Below, piece after piece: positions 30,366 to 40,297 of a stretch of 64,000 nt of DNA; the stretch's first letter is position 1, and each line of letters opens with the position of its first letter. Where the stretch lies: NCBI RefSeq assembly GCF_000621205.1, contig NZ_JHYY01000030.1:38971-102970 (forward strand). The letters are read 5' to 3'. A model generated the notes under the pieces. That model ran no database searches and was not told where the DNA came from. It saw only the letters and a program-made list of their open reading frames with translations. The position numbers and the translations under genes were made by a program. The DNA comes from Halotalea alkalilenta DSM 17697. Its GTDB lineage: Bacteria; Pseudomonadota; Gammaproteobacteria; Pseudomonadales; Halomonadaceae.

Positions 30366-30542
30366 TCAGGCGTCGACGTCGACGACCTTGCGACCACGAT
30401 AGAAGCCGTCGGGAGAGACGTGGTGACGGCGATGGGTAGTGCCGGTCTCTTTGTCCTGGGCCAGCGCCGGAGCGCTGAGGGCATCGTGGGCACGACGCAT
30501 GCCGCGCTTGGAGCGGGTCTTGCGATTCTGTTGAACGGCCAT
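30366..30542 (-). CDS. rpmF: 50S ribosomal protein L32
   Basis: A 58-residue ribosomal protein. It begins [20 protein letters not shown] and ends [16 protein letters not shown], matching the E. coli protein closely. Like E. coli L32, it lacks the CxxC zinc pair seen in many other bacteria. It lies between yceD and plsX, the conserved order. It is short enough to be missed by length-filtered gene calls. The binding site GGAG lies about 8 bases before the ATG. Confidence 0.95.
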   Translation of the reverse strand: MAVQQNRKTRSKRGMRRAHDALSAPALAQDKETGTTHRRHHVSPDGFYRGRKVVDVDA

Positions 30543-30588
30543 GTTGAATCTCCTACGGGTAGTGTCCGAGCGCAGGGCGCCCGGAGAA

Positions 30589-31107
30589 TCAAGGTTTGTC
30601 CTTCAGCGAACGCAGCACGCTGAATGGGTTGGTCCTGTCGTCCTCGACGGCTTTACCGCTCTGCAGCTGGTCGCGCGAGACACCGCAATCGGCATCGTCG
30701 TGATAGACCACCTGCGGGAGGCTGAGGAGCAGTTCATCCTCGACCACCGGCAGCAGTTGAAGCTGTTCATTTTCGACCAGCACCGGCTCATAACGCTTCG
30801 GTAGCTCCGCCGCGAGGGCGTCGCTCGAGACCATCGCGAGCAGGAAGTCGCTTTCGATCTCGACCTCCATCGGCTGCAGGCAGCGCTGACAATGCATCGT
30901 CACCCGCGCTTCGAGCCTGCCATCGATATGACGCTGGCGCTGAGCGTCGACATCGAAGGCGAGGCGCACCCGGCAGTCACCCTGCTGCTCCCCGAGCGCA
31001 TCAACCAGACGCGGCATCGAAGCGAGCGGGATCAGGCCTTCCAATCGCTCGGCGTTGGCGGCGAGCCGGTAGGGCTCGACGGTATGGGGAATTCGCATGG
31101 TTGACAT
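30589..31107 (-). CDS. yceD: YceD/DUF177 family protein (23S rRNA accumulation protein)
   Basis: About 172 residues, the same as E. coli YceD, which is linked to 23S rRNA accumulation. [18 protein letters not shown] near residue 85 is the family CxxC motif; the acidic [11 protein letters not shown] follows and [12 protein letters not shown] ends the protein. Two ATGs are possible: MSTMRIP (31107) and MRIP (31098). Neither has a Shine-Dalgarno. The promoter found just upstream would put the transcript start 3 or 12 bases before them. It leads the rpmF-plsX-fabD operon. Confidence 0.88.
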   Translation of the reverse strand: MSTMRIPHTVEPYRLAANAERLEGLIPLASMPRLVDALGEQQGDCRVRLAFDVDAQRQRHIDGRLEARVTMHCQRCLQPMEVEIESDFLLAMVSSDALAAELPKRYEPVLVENEQLQLLPVVEDELLLSLPQVVYHDDADCGVSRDQLQSGKAVEDDRTNPFSVLRSLKDKP

Positions 31108-31116
31108 AGGCGCGCA

Positions 31117-31145
31117 ATAATAGGGACTGTCCAGGCGCCTGTCAA
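31117..31145 (-). promoter_or_regulatory. Strong sigma-70 promoter of yceD-rpmF-plsX
   Basis: On the minus strand TTGACA (31145-31140, perfect), 17 bases, then TATTAT (31122-31117). The expected start is near 31110, only about 3 bases before the first yceD ATG. Confidence 0.75.
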
Positions 31146-31194
31146 AGCGCGCCGCGCACCACACCTGCCGCTCACCCCGCCATGGAAGTCCCGC

Positions 31195-31797
31195 TTGAAC
31201 GACACACCGCCGCCGAAGCTGATCCTCGCCAGCTCCTCGCCCTATCGCCGAGCGCTGCTCGACCGCCTGGGCATCGACTATCACTGCGTCTCACCGGAGA
31301 TCGACGAGACCCCCGCAGAGCATGAATCCGCCGAAGCGCTGGCGGCGAGACTGGCGCTCGAGAAAGCGTGGAAGGTAGCCCGGGAGCACCCGCAAGCGCT
31401 GGTGATCGGCTCGGACCAGGTCTGCGCCTTCAATGGGCTCGTCCTGGGCAAGCCTGGTATCGAGGCGGCCGCCCGCGAGCAGCTGCGCGGTTTCTCCGGC
31501 CAGCGGGTGAGCTTTCATACCGGAGTTGCACTGGTCGATGGGTACCGCGGCACGCACCAGAGTGCGGTGGAGCGCTTCGACGCGGTGTTCCGCAGCCTGG
31601 ATGGTGCCGAGATCGAACGCTACGTCGCCCGCGAACGACCGCTGGACTGCGCAGGCGCCTTTCGCATGGAGGGGCTGGGCATCGCGCTGTTCGAACGCTT
31701 CGAGGGCGATGACCCGAATACGCTGATCGGCCTGCCCTTGATTCGTCTCTGCGCGATGCTGCGCCGGGCGGGCCTGGACCCGCTCGGCGCCAGGTGA
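31195..31797 (+). CDS. yceF: Maf-family nucleoside triphosphate pyrophosphatase (YceF type)
   Basis: A 200-residue house-cleaning pyrophosphatase; E. coli YceF hydrolyses 7-methyl-GTP. LILASSSPYRRALLDRLGI at the start, EIDETPAEHESAE, LVIGSDQVCAFNGLVLGKP (catalytic Asp) and LFERFEGDDPNTLIGLPLI all follow YceF closely. It starts with TTG, preceded by GGAAG; the nearby ATG at 31182 is out of frame. It is divergent from yceD, as in E. coli, and converges on the S49 peptidase gene. Confidence 0.9.
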   Translation: MNDTPPPKLILASSSPYRRALLDRLGIDYHCVSPEIDETPAEHESAEALAARLALEKAWKVAREHPQALVIGSDQVCAFNGLVLGKPGIEAAAREQLRGFSGQRVSFHTGVALVDGYRGTHQSAVERFDAVFRSLDGAEIERYVARERPLDCAGAFRMEGLGIALFERFEGDDPNTLIGLPLIRLCAMLRRAGLDPLGAR

Positions 31798-31800
31798 GGT

Positions 31801-32853
31801 TCAGTTCAACTGATAGCGCAACGGTGAGCGCGAGGTTTCGAGCTCGAGACCCAGGAAGCTCGCCGCCATCACGCCAAGGCGCTGGGCGACTCTTTCCAAC
31901 GGGTCGACCTTGGGGGTGTAGTCGACGTAGGCGGTGGCATCACCGACCTGGGCCCGGATCACCTGATCGAAGCTCTCCAGTTCATCGACCAGCCCCAGCG
32001 ACATCGCCTGCTCACCGCTCCAGACCAAGCCGCTGAACAGCTCAGGGTCATCCGCCAGACGATCCCCGCGGCCCGCCTTCACCGCATCGACGAACTGACG
32101 ATGGGTGGTATCGAGCACCTGCTGCCAGAACTCCTGCTGCTGGGGCGTTACCGGCCTGAACGGATCGAGCATGTCCTTGTTCTCGCCGGCGGTGAACACG
32201 CGACGCTCGATGCCGAGCATATCGATCGCTCCCTCCAGCCCGAAGCCGGCGTGGATCACGCCGATCGAACCGACCAGACTCGAGGGCGAGGCGTAGATCC
32301 GCTCGGCCGCCGAGGCGACGTAGTAGGCGCCGCTGGCGCCAAGGTCCTCGATCACCGCATAGATCGGCTTGTCGCCGGCCTCGCGCAAACGCATCACCTC
32401 GGCGTAGATCCGCTGCGCCTGCACCGGGGTGCCGCCAGGACTATTGATATGCAGCACCACCGCCTGGGCAGAACTGCTCCAAGCAGCGTCGAGCCCTTCT
32501 ATGATGCGCTCGGCACTGGCTTCGCTATCGTCGGAGATCACGCCGTCGATCTCGACCACCCCAACATGGGGACCGACCAGCCCGGCGTCGCCGTCGTAGC
32601 GCATCACCGCCCAAAGGATGCCGGCGAAGATGGCCAGCCAGATCACCAGCTTGACCAAGCGGAAGAACAGTCGCCAGCGCCGCGAGCGGCGCCGCTCGAC
32701 CAGCATCTCCTCGGCCAGCCGGATCAGCGTCGCCCGCGCCTGGGCCTCGCTCACCGCCGCGGGGCCGGCGTCCGAAGCCTCGGACGCCGGTGTCGTCTTC
32801 GCCATACGCTCGCCGCTCGCCGGCTCGTCCCACTCGTTTCGTTCATCGCTCAT
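31801..32853 (-). CDS. sppA: S49 family signal peptide peptidase (SppA-like)
   Basis: Membrane-anchored serine protease thought to degrade leftover signal peptides. About 350 residues, so the short one-domain form. The cytoplasmic N-terminus is followed by one helix (about 65-82, FRLVKLVIWLAIFAGILWAV). The catalytic Ser is in EDLGASGAYYVASAA near residue 175, and the Lys is expected in AGENKDMLDPFRP near 225. SSLVGSIGVIHAG is conserved. The start is the ATG of MSDERNEWDE with GGAAG upstream. It is followed by nothing on its strand and converges with yceF. Confidence 0.88.
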   Translation of the reverse strand: MSDERNEWDEPASGERMAKTTPASEASDAGPAAVSEAQARATLIRLAEEMLVERRRSRRWRLFFRLVKLVIWLAIFAGILWAVMRYDGDAGLVGPHVGVVEIDGVISDDSEASAERIIEGLDAAWSSSAQAVVLHINSPGGTPVQAQRIYAEVMRLREAGDKPIYAVIEDLGASGAYYVASAAERIYASPSSLVGSIGVIHAGFGLEGAIDMLGIERRVFTAGENKDMLDPFRPVTPQQQEFWQQVLDTTHRQFVDAVKAGRGDRLADDPELFSGLVWSGEQAMSLGLVDELESFDQVIRAQVGDATAYVDYTPKVDPLERVAQRLGVMAASFLGLELETSRSPLRYQLN

Positions 32854-32883
32854 TGCACGCTTCCTACCAGCTGATTCCAAAAA

Positions 32884-33579
32884 TCACATCGCGACCGCAC
32901 CAGGTATCCGGGGGCTCATCGAGCCTCCTCCCAGCCAGTCGACCAGCGCGGCGAAATCCTCGCAGACCCAGAGCGGCGCCTGGCGCATCAGCCGCTGCGG
33001 CGCGTGGACGCCCCATGCCACCCCGACCGCGTCCATCCCGAGCGCCCGGGCCATCGCCAGGTCATATTCGCTATCCCCGACCATCAGCGCCTGGCCGACG
33101 TCGACGCTGGTCTCCTCCAACAGCTCAACCAGCATCAACGGATCCGGCTTGGAGCGGGTCAGGTCGGCAGTACGGCTGGCCTCGAAAAACCCCGCCACCC
33201 CGGCCGCCTTGCCCAGCGCGCGGTCGAGCCCGCGCCGGCTCTTCCCGGTCGCCACCGCAAGCCGCATGCCCTGGCGATGCAGCGCACCCAAGCCCTTCTC
33301 CACGCCAGGAAAGAAGCGAGTGTCCGGCGCCTGCGTCTCGGCGGCGACGAAATGCTCGACGTAGCGCTGGCGCAGCGCCTCGGCGCGCTCGGGGCCAAGC
33401 CCGGGCGCCAGGGTCGCGATCGCCTCCGGCAGCCCCAGCCCTACGATGTCACGAACCTGCTGCGGCGCGAACTCCCCCATTCCCAGCTCGCGTCCGGCGC
33501 GCTGCATCGCCGCAACGATCCGTGCGACCGAATCCATCAAGGTTCCATCCCAATCGAAGATCACCAGCCGATAGCGCAT
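32884..33579 (-). CDS. HAD-IA family phosphatase (phosphoglycolate phosphatase-like)
   Basis: A 231-residue haloacid-dehalogenase hydrolase. The nucleophile motif is VIFDWDGTLMDS at the start, motif II AVATGKSRRGLD near residue 115, the conserved Lys in LTRSKPDPLML, and the acidic motif LMVGDSEYDLAMARALG. A helical cap lies between residues 15 and 85. It resembles the small HAD genes found next to rluC in pseudomonads. The substrate cannot be told from sequence; phosphoglycolate is only one option. It is 54 bases after rluC. Confidence 0.85.
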   Translation of the reverse strand: MRYRLVIFDWDGTLMDSVARIVAAMQRAGRELGMGEFAPQQVRDIVGLGLPEAIATLAPGLGPERAEALRQRYVEHFVAAETQAPDTRFFPGVEKGLGALHRQGMRLAVATGKSRRGLDRALGKAAGVAGFFEASRTADLTRSKPDPLMLVELLEETSVDVGQALMVGDSEYDLAMARALGMDAVGVAWGVHAPQRLMRQAPLWVCEDFAALVDWLGGGSMSPRIPGAVAM

Positions 33580-33633
33580 TCGTTCCGTCCTCGTCTTGAC
33601 GATTTCCCCCGCCCCATGCCGCCCGCCCCTCGC

Positions 33634-34611
33634 TCAACGCGCCTCGCGGGCGCGCACGAGCACCGCGTCGAGCGCCGGGTCGAGGCGCGCCTTGAGCTCG
33701 ATCGCGCGTCCGCTGCGCGGATCCGCGAAACCGAGCGAGTGGGCATGCAGGAACAGCCGCTCGAGCCCGAGCTGCGCGCTGATCCGCATTCCTTCGTGAC
33801 TGCCGTACTTGGCGTCATTGAGCAGTGGATGCCCGACGTGGGCGGCGTGGACGCGAATCTGGTGGGTCCGGCCGGTGATCGGCGAGGCCTCGACCAAGGT
33901 CGCACGCACGAACGTCTCACGCACGTCGAACAGCGTACGCGAACGCTTACCGTCGCGCTCCACCCGCACCCGGCGCTCGCCGTTGCCCGCGTCGTAACGG
34001 GCAAGGGGCGCGGCGACCCAATCGCGCCGCGCGGGCCAGCGCCCCTCGACCAGTGCGAGATAACGCTTGTCCATGTGCTTGTCCTTGATCGCCGCGTTGA
34101 GCGCCAAAAGCCCCTCGCGACTCTTGGCCAGCAGCAGGCATCCCGAGGTGTCGCGGTCGAGCCGATGCACCAGCTCGAGAAAAGGCAGGTCGTAGCGGAC
34201 CTGCCTCAGCGCCTCGATCAAGCCGATCTTCACGCCGCTGCCACCGTGCACGGCGAGCCCCGCCGGCTTGTTGATCGCAAGCCAATCGTGGGACTCGGCC
34301 AGCACGCTGCTGGCGAGCAGATTCTTCAGGTTTTCGGAGACTTCCTGCACCGCCTCTTCCGGGGCCAGGCGCAGCGGCGGCACTCTGACCATGTCGCCGG
34401 TCGCGAGCCGGGTCTCGGCCTTGGCACGCCCCTTGTTGACCCGCACCTCGCCACGACGAATGATCCGGTAGACGAGCGACTTCGGCGCCCCCTTCAGCCG
34501 ACCGAGAAGGTAGTTGTCGAGCCGCTGACCGTGCTGCCCCTCGTTGACCTCCAGCATTTGCACGCCCTGCCCTTGCGTGGACTGCGCCTGCGTCTCCTGC
34601 TTGTCGCCCAT
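33634..34611 (-). CDS. rluC: 23S rRNA pseudouridine synthase RluC
   Basis: Modifies uridines 955, 2504 and 2580 (E. coli numbering) of 23S rRNA. About 325 residues: an S4-like RNA-binding domain (GQRLDNYLLGRLKGAPKSLV, quoted to its core) and then the catalytic motif VHRLDRDTSGCLLLAKS with the active Asp near residue 155. GRTHQIRVHAAHVGHPLL and LFLHAHSLGF follow. The start is the ATG of MGDKQETQAQ with GGGGAG upstream; the earlier in-frame codons run back across the rne promoter. It is divergent from rne, as in E. coli. Confidence 0.92.
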   Translation of the reverse strand: MGDKQETQAQSTQGQGVQMLEVNEGQHGQRLDNYLLGRLKGAPKSLVYRIIRRGEVRVNKGRAKAETRLATGDMVRVPPLRLAPEEAVQEVSENLKNLLASSVLAESHDWLAINKPAGLAVHGGSGVKIGLIEALRQVRYDLPFLELVHRLDRDTSGCLLLAKSREGLLALNAAIKDKHMDKRYLALVEGRWPARRDWVAAPLARYDAGNGERRVRVERDGKRSRTLFDVRETFVRATLVEASPITGRTHQIRVHAAHVGHPLLNDAKYGSHEGMRISAQLGLERLFLHAHSLGFADPRSGRAIELKARLDPALDAVLVRAREAR

Positions 34612-35312
34612 ACCGCTCCCCTGTCTCGCCAAAGACCCGCGACGTCGCCGCGAACCTCCATTGCCGCGGTGCTCCGAACGAAGCGACCTCGCGACTTGAT
34701 CGGCCATTCTAGCCGATTGTCGCGCCGCCGACGCCAATTGCTCGCCCAGGCCTTTGTTGGTATATTCCGCCTGCCTACATGGGGTAAGCGGCGGCATCGC
34801 CGCTGCACCCAAAGCGCCCGCGAGATCAAGGACATGCGGGCCTGGCAAACGATATAGAACGCGCTGAACACACGTTGCACGACAAGGCCAAAACCACCGT
34901 GCGAGCAACCGCCACGAGCGGCTCGACGGCTCGGCCTTGCAGGGACCGACCCTTCAGCGGGCCGGCACAGCGTGCGCTAGGCGCGAAAAAACGAAACGCC
35001 CGGTTTCGACATACACGGGTACTTACCATCATCCCGTGCCGGAGTCGGCGTCATCGAATCGACGAATGCCAGGTGTCTGGCGGTCGACCGCGGAACCGGA
35101 TGGCGCATTGCCACCGCAACACGTTCCGCTCACCGCCTCGTACTCATCATGACCAACCTTGCACACCTTGTTCGTCTCCACCTCGGCTCCGCGGACGCGG
35201 TCCGATCGTAGGACGTGCAGGACGCACCACCCGACATGCACTGAGCACAACACGAAGCACCAAGCGGTTCGCCGACGCCCGTCGCCCGGCGCGACTAAGT
35301 CAGCGAGACGAT
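34612..35312. other. rluC/rne divergent region and long rne leader
   Basis: A 701-base gap without a credible gene. It carries the rne promoter (34738-34766) and a leader of about 540 bases with several short inverted repeats, for example CACGGG/CCCGTG around 35020-35043. E. coli rne also has a long structured leader used for autoregulation by RNase E. A TAGAAT on the minus strand near 34708 may be the rluC -10. Confidence 0.6.
34738..34766 (+). promoter_or_regulatory. Sigma-70 promoter of rne
   Basis: TTGCTC (34738-34743), 17 bases, TATATT (34761-34766). The predicted start near 34773 leaves a leader of about 540 bases before the rne ATG. Confidence 0.55.
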
Positions 35313-38300
35313 ATGAAAAGAATGCTCATCAATGCGACGCAGCCCGAGGAGCTTCGCGTCGCTCTGGTGGATGGACAACGCCTTTACGATCTCGACATCG
35401 AATCAGGTGCTCGTGAACAGAAGAAGGCCAACATCTATCGCGCCAGGATCACTCGGGTCGAACCGAGCCTCGAGGCCGCCTTCGTCGATTTCGGCGCCGA
35501 GCGCCACGGCTTCCTGCCGCTCAAGGAAGTCGCCCGCGAGTACTTCATCAAGGACCCCTCCTCCGGCGGTCGCCCCAACATCCGCGAAGTGCTCAAGGAA
35601 GGCCAGGAGATCATCGTCCAGGTCGACAAGGAGGAGCGCGGCAACAAAGGCGCGGCGCTGACCACCTTCATCAGCCTGGCCGGCCGCTTCCTCGTGCTGA
35701 TGCCCAACAACCCCCGCGCCGGCGGCATTTCCCGGCGCATCGAGGGTGATGAGCGCAGCCAGTTGAAAGAGGCGATGAACGACCTGCGCCTGCCCGACAA
35801 GATGGGCGTGATCGTGCGTACCGCTGGCATCGGGCGCTCGAGCGAGGAGCTGCAGTGGGACCTCGACTACCTGGTCCAGGTCTGGGAGGCGATCACCGAG
35901 GAGGCCAACCAGCGCTCCGCTCCCTTCCTGATCTACCGCGAGTCCAACGTCATCATCCGCGCGATGCGCGACTACCTGCGCCAGGATATCGGCGAGGTGC
36001 TGATCGATGGGGAAAGCGTCTATGCCGAGGCGCTCGGCTTCGTCCAGCAGGTGATGCCGAGCTACCAGCAGAAGATCAAGCTCTACCAGGATGAAGTGCC
36101 GCTGTTCTCCCGCTTCCAGATCGAGTCGCAGATCGAGACCGCCTACCAGCGCGAGGTGAAGCTCCCCTCCGGCGGCGCGATCGTGATCGACAACACCGAA
36201 GCGCTGGTGTCGATCGACATCAACTCCGCGCGTGCCACTCGCGGCGGCGATATCGAGGAAACCGCGCTGCAGACCAACCTCGAGGCCGCCGACGAGATCG
36301 CACGCCAGCTGCGCCTGCGCGACTCTGGCGGACTAGTGGTGATCGACTTCATCGATATGTCGCCGGCGAAGAACCAGCGTGAAGTCGAAAACCGCATGCG
36401 CGATGCGCTCAAGCTCGACCGTGCCCGAGTTCAGGTCGGACGTATCTCGCGCTTCGGCCTGATGGAGATGTCGCGCCAGCGCCTGCGCCCCTCGCTCGGC
36501 GAGACCAGCGGCGTGGTCTGTCCGCGCTGCAACGGCCAAGGCACCATCCGCGATGTCCGCTCGCTGTCGCTGTCGATCCTGCGCCTGATCGAGGAAGAGG
36601 CGATGAAGGATCGCAGCGCCCAGATTCGCGCGGTGCTGCCGGTACCGGTCGCGACCTACCTGCTCAACGAGAAGCGCCACGTCCTCGCCGAAGTCGAGCG
36701 GCGCCAGGGCGTGCGGGTGATGCTCCTGCCCGAACCCGACATGGACACCCCGCACTACGATGTGCAGCGCCTGCGCGACGACCAGATCGAGGAAGAGGAT
36801 CTCGGCAAGTCGAGCTTCGAGCTGGATACCAACTACGAAGCACCAGTGGTCGAAAGCGGTATCGGCAAGGTAGCGGTGCGCACCGAGGCCGCGGTCAAGA
36901 CCGTAAGCCACACCACCCCGGCGCCCTCCTCGCTGATCGAGGAACCCGCCCTGGAGGAGCCAGCCCCGACCGCATCGGTCGTGCCGGCCGCGCCGGCGGC
37001 CAGCGAGGGCGGCTTCATCACTCGCCTGGTGCGCAGCATGGGTCGCATCCTCGGCGGCGATGCCGCGACCAGCGATACCAGGCGTGATACCAGCGCCAAG
37101 CAGCAATCCTCTCCCTCGCCCAAGCGGTCGCAGGGCAGTGCTCCCCGCAGCAACGGCCAGGGCAACGGCTCGCGCCGCGACGCCAGCGCTGGCCAAGGCG
37201 CGCGCGAGCAGGCCCGGGAGCCCGCCGAGCAGCGGGTGAAGGAGGAGCGCGACAGCGGCCGCCAGCGTCGCCCGCGCCGCGATGAGCGTGGCGAAGAGGC
37301 ACGCGGCAGGACCAGCGAGGGCCCGCGCCAGGAGTCGCGCCGCCCGCGCGACACCGACAAGGTGACCGAGCCGAGCGTGCGCGAAAAACCGACCGCTGGG
37401 CGCGACAACAGCCAGCCGGCCAGGGAGAGCGCGCCCGCCCGCGATCAGGAGCGCCAGAGCGGCCGCGCTGAAGCTCGCAAGCAGCCCGTCCAACCCGATG
37501 CGCCGGTCGAGCAGGACTCCGTCAACCAGCCCAAGCGCACGCGCAACAACCCGCGCAAGCGTACCCGCACCCGTGCGCTCAATCCCGATGCGATCGCCGA
37601 GCAGCAGCACCTGCAGGCCGCGGCGGCGAAGGAGGGTGCAGACGAGACGACGGTCGCGCCGGTCGCACAAGCGCCCGAATCCCAGGAGAGCGCGGAGCAG
37701 CCCCAGGGCAGCGACGCGCAACCGCAGGAGCGGCCTCGTAACCCGCGCGGTTCGCAGCGCCGCCAGGAGCGCGAAGTCCCAGGGGGCAACCGCACTTTCG
37801 GTCGCGACAGCGCACCGGCGCCGGGCGAAAGCACCGTGACCGACGAGCGCCAGGCCGCAGCGAAGCCGGCTTCCGGCAGCGCGATCCTCGCCAACGCGGC
37901 CGCAGCGGAAGGTGGAATCGCCTACCCTGCAGTCCCGGTGAGCGAGCCAGCGGCGAGCGCCGAGGTCAAGGACGTGGAGAGCAAGGCATCCGCACGCTCG
38001 TCGCACGACCAGCACGACCAGAACGACCAGAGCGACCAGAACGACCAGAGCGACCAGAACGAGGCGCGGCTGGCCACTCCTGCCAGCCCTCGTGGCAGCG
38101 GCCCGTCGATCGTCGAGCCCTCGCGTCAGCTTGCCGACTCCGCCACCGCGGCGCCGGACGATCAAGCCAGCGACCCCGTCGGCAAGGTCGGCATGTCGGG
38201 CCAGGAATCGGACCAGCCGAGCATGGCGCCCGAAGCCAAGGAAAAAGCCAGCGAGGGGACGGCCGAAGGCATCCACGAGGCCAAGCCCGAGGCTCAGGCC

Positions 38301-38675
38301 AAGGCCAGCGAATCCGAGGCTACGTCCGAAGCTCAGGCCAAAGCCAGCGAGGCCGACGCCAAGCATGAGGCTCAGGCTCAGGCCAAAGCCAGCGCGGCCA
38401 AGCATACGGTCAAGCCCGAGGCTCGGGCCAAAGCCAGCGCGGCCAAGCATGAGACCAAGCCCGCCGAGGCCCAGGCCGAAGCCAGCCAAGACAAGGCCGA
38501 AGAGCGAAGCGAAGCGAAGCCCGGTGTCGCGACCGAAGCCGAAGCCACCGCCCCGGCGGCCGACGCTACGGCGGAAACCGCCGAACAGGCCAGCCAGCGC
38601 CGCTCACGCCGCCGTGCTCACAATGACCCGCGTGAACAGCGTCGTCGGCAGCAGCAGGAGAAGCACGACCGCTGA
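35313..38675 (+). CDS. rne: Ribonuclease E
   Basis: Essential endoribonuclease and scaffold of the RNA degradosome, about 1120 residues. The catalytic half starts [18 protein letters not shown] with an S1 domain (about 35-120). It has the DNase I-like subdomain with metal ligands in [14 protein letters not shown] and VVIDFIDM, and the zinc link CPRCNGQGT near residue 404. After about residue 520 the protein becomes low complexity: an RGG/Arg-rich stretch, then DQN/DQS and KASEAQ repeats, ending in a basic [21 protein letters not shown] use the ATG of MKRMLI; open codons upstream lie in the leader. A T-rich terminator follows. Confidence 0.95.
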   Translation: MKRMLINATQPEELRVALVDGQRLYDLDIESGAREQKKANIYRARITRVEPSLEAAFVDFGAERHGFLPLKEVAREYFIKDPSSGGRPNIREVLKEGQEIIVQVDKEERGNKGAALTTFISLAGRFLVLMPNNPRAGGISRRIEGDERSQLKEAMNDLRLPDKMGVIVRTAGIGRSSEELQWDLDYLVQVWEAITEEANQRSAPFLIYRESNVIIRAMRDYLRQDIGEVLIDGESVYAEALGFVQQVMPSYQQKIKLYQDEVPLFSRFQIESQIETAYQREVKLPSGGAIVIDNTEALVSIDINSARATRGGDIEETALQTNLEAADEIARQLRLRDSGGLVVIDFIDMSPAKNQREVENRMRDALKLDRARVQVGRISRFGLMEMSRQRLRPSLGETSGVVCPRCNGQGTIRDVRSLSLSILRLIEEEAMKDRSAQIRAVLPVPVATYLLNEKRHVLAEVERRQGVRVMLLPEPDMDTPHYDVQRLRDDQIEEEDLGKSSFELDTNYEAPVVESGIGKVAVRTEAAVKTVSHTTPAPSSLIEEPALEEPAPTASVVPAAPAASEGGFITRLVRSMGRILGGDAATSDTRRDTSAKQQSSPSPKRSQGSAPRSNGQGNGSRRDASAGQGAREQAREPAEQRVKEERDSGRQRRPRRDERGEEARGRTSEGPRQESRRPRDTDKVTEPSVREKPTAGRDNSQPARESAPARDQERQSGRAEARKQPVQPDAPVEQDSVNQPKRTRNNPRKRTRTRALNPDAIAEQQHLQAAAAKEGADETTVAPVAQAPESQESAEQPQGSDAQPQERPRNPRGSQRRQEREVPGGNRTFGRDSAPAPGESTVTDERQAAAKPASGSAILANAAAAEGGIAYPAVPVSEPAASAEVKDVESKASARSSHDQHDQNDQSDQNDQSDQNEARLATPASPRGSGPSIVEPSRQLADSATAAPDDQASDPVGKVGMSGQESDQPSMAPEAKEKASEGTAEGIHEAKPEAQAKASESEATSEAQAKASEADAKHEAQAQAKASAAKHTVKPEARAKASAAKHETKPAEAQAEASQDKAEERSEAKPGVATEAEATAPAADATAETAEQASQRRSRRRAHNDPREQRRRQQQEKHDR
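38016..38060 (+). repeat. 18-bp tandem repeat inside rne
   Basis: GACCAGAACGACCAGAGC occurs 2.5 times without a mismatch and encodes alternating DQN and DQS triplets in the disordered part of RNase E. Confidence 0.85.
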
Positions 38676-38717
38676 CGCTGCGGGAGCCGCCTGCCGGCTC
38701 CACCCGTTCGAACGACG

Positions 38718-38744
38718 AAACCCGGCCACGGCCGGGTTTTTTTT
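38718..38744 (+). terminator. Rho-independent terminator of rne
   Basis: AAACCCGGCC and GGCCGGGTTT form a stem with a tight loop and are followed by eight T in total (38737-38744), 42 bases after the rne stop. Confidence 0.9.
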
Positions 38745-38759
38745 GGATCAAACCGTCGA

Positions 38760-39797
38760 CTAGACCAGCCCGGAGGAAACCTCCTGCCCCAGCCTGCGCG
38801 GTTCGGGCTCGAGCCTGACTCCGAAGCGGCGCTCCACCTCGCCGGATATCCGCTCGGCGAAGGCGATCAGTTCGCAGGCCTCGCCGCCGCCGAAGTGCAC
38901 CAGCACCAGTGCCTGGCGATCGTGCACGCCGAACGCTGCGCTGCGCATGCCTTTGAAACCGCACTGCTCGATCAGCCAGCCGGCAGCGAGCTTGACTCCC
39001 CCTTGCGCGGGGTAGCAGGGCAGCTGGGGATATTCGGCGCGCAGCCGCTCGGCCTGCGCGAGCGAGACCACTGGATTCTTGAAGAAGCTGCCGGCATTGG
39101 CGAGACGGGCGGGATCGGGCAGCTTCTCACGGCGAATCGCGCTGACCGCCTCCGCCACCTGTAGAGGGTGGACGGCACCAGCCGCCCGCTCGGCCAGATC
39201 GCCATAGCCAAGCTTCGGCCGGACCTTTCGCGACACTCTCAGCACCAGCCGGACGATGGCCACCCGCCCGCTCAACTCGCCCTTGAATCGACTCTCGCGA
39301 TAGCCGAAACCACAGGCGTCGCGCGCCATCACCCGATAGCGACCGTCGGCCAGATCGACCACATGGACCGCCTCGAGACAGTCGGCGAGCTCGACGCCAT
39401 AGGCACCGATGTTCTGCACCGGGGCAGCGCCCGCGTGCCCGGGAATCAGCGCCAGGTTCTCAAGGCCCCACCAGCCGGCTCGTGCGACCTCCTCCACCAG
39501 CGTCGGCCAGTCTACCCCGGCCTCCACATGCAGCCGCGCTTCCTCGCCTTCGATCTCGAACCAGCGGCGGGCGCCGCTCGGGATCACGACCAGTCCTTCC
39601 AAATGGGGGAAGAGCACCACGTTGCTGCCACCGCCGAGCAGGGTCACGGGCCAGCCGGAGCGACGCGCAAGCGCCAGCGAGCCACGCAGCTCAGCGAGGT
39701 CGGCCGGCCGTACCAGCCGTTCGGCGATGGCGGAAAAACCGAGGGTATTGGCCGCGTCGAGCGGCGCGTTGGCAATGATCTTCAAGCTTGCCGCCAT
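38760..39797 (-). CDS. murB: UDP-N-acetylenolpyruvoylglucosamine reductase
   Basis: FAD enzyme that makes UDP-MurNAc for peptidoglycan. About 345 residues of the type I (E. coli) form: NTLGFSAIAERLVRP, VTLLGGGSNVVLFPHLEG, LIPGHAGAAPVQNIGAYG, the catalytic Ser in LANAGSFFKNPVVS and WLIEQCGFKGMRSAAFGVH. The usual G-x-V-G-A is partly changed to PGHAGAAPVQNIGAYG, still within family range. The ATG of [11 protein letters not shown] overlaps the end of the phosphatase gene by 16 bases. It is last in the envelope gene run. Confidence 0.93.
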   Translation of the reverse strand: MAASLKIIANAPLDAANTLGFSAIAERLVRPADLAELRGSLALARRSGWPVTLLGGGSNVVLFPHLEGLVVIPSGARRWFEIEGEEARLHVEAGVDWPTLVEEVARAGWWGLENLALIPGHAGAAPVQNIGAYGVELADCLEAVHVVDLADGRYRVMARDACGFGYRESRFKGELSGRVAIVRLVLRVSRKVRPKLGYGDLAERAAGAVHPLQVAEAVSAIRREKLPDPARLANAGSFFKNPVVSLAQAERLRAEYPQLPCYPAQGGVKLAAGWLIEQCGFKGMRSAAFGVHDRQALVLVHFGGGEACELIAFAERISGEVERRFGVRLEPEPRRLGQEVSSGLV

Positions 39798-40297
39798 CCA
39801 AACCGAGAGCAGAGCTCGGCGATCAGCCCCGCGCATCCCGCCTCGATGAGCTCGAACGCCCGGCCGAAGCCGTCGTCGGCGCCGAAATAGGGATCGGGAA
39901 TCTCTCCGCCTCGATGCTCGGCCGCGAAGTCGAGCAGCAGCGCGATGCGCCCGGTGAAGTCCGCCGGGGCGAGGCGCTTCAGCGTATCGAGATTGGTGCG
40001 GTCCATCGCCAGCAGATAGTCGAAGCGGGCGAAGTCGCGCTGGGTCAGCCCCCTGGCGCGAAGATCGTCGATCGGCATGCCGCGGGCTCGCGCCTCACGA
40101 CGTGCGCGCGCGTCCGGCGGCTCGCCGCGGTGATAGTCGCCGGTACCGCATGAATCGACCGCCACCCGGGAAGACAGCCCACGCTGTGCGAGCCGATGGC
40201 GAAACACGCCCTCGGCCGTCGGTGAGCGGCAGATGTTGCCCAGGCAGACGAACAGCACGCCCACCTCGGCGGCACCGTGAGGCTGCAGCACGCTCAT
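39782..40297 (-). CDS. Low-molecular-weight protein-tyrosine phosphatase
   Basis: About 171 residues. The P-loop CLGNICRS (C-x5-R-S) near residue 18 holds the nucleophile Cys, and the general acid Asp is in [18 protein letters not shown] (the DP-Y/F motif). [14 protein letters not shown] is conserved. Enzymes of this class reverse tyrosine-kinase control of polysaccharide export, but no kinase or capsule gene is adjacent. In pseudomonads the same gene lies between kdsB and murB, as here. The ATG overlaps the kdsB stop. Confidence 0.9.
   Translation of the reverse strand: MSVLQPHGAAEVGVLFVCLGNICRSPTAEGVFRHRLAQRGLSSRVAVDSCGTGDYHRGEPPDARARREARARGMPIDDLRARGLTQRDFARFDYLLAMDRTNLDTLKRLAPADFTGRIALLLDFAAEHRGGEIPDPYFGADDGFGRAFELIEAGCAGLIAELCSRFGWRQA

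Noticed and set aside
36333..38489. A 718-codon minus-strand frame opposite the rne tail
   Set aside because: It mirrors the repetitive rne codons and is low complexity; no family match and no ribosome binding site.
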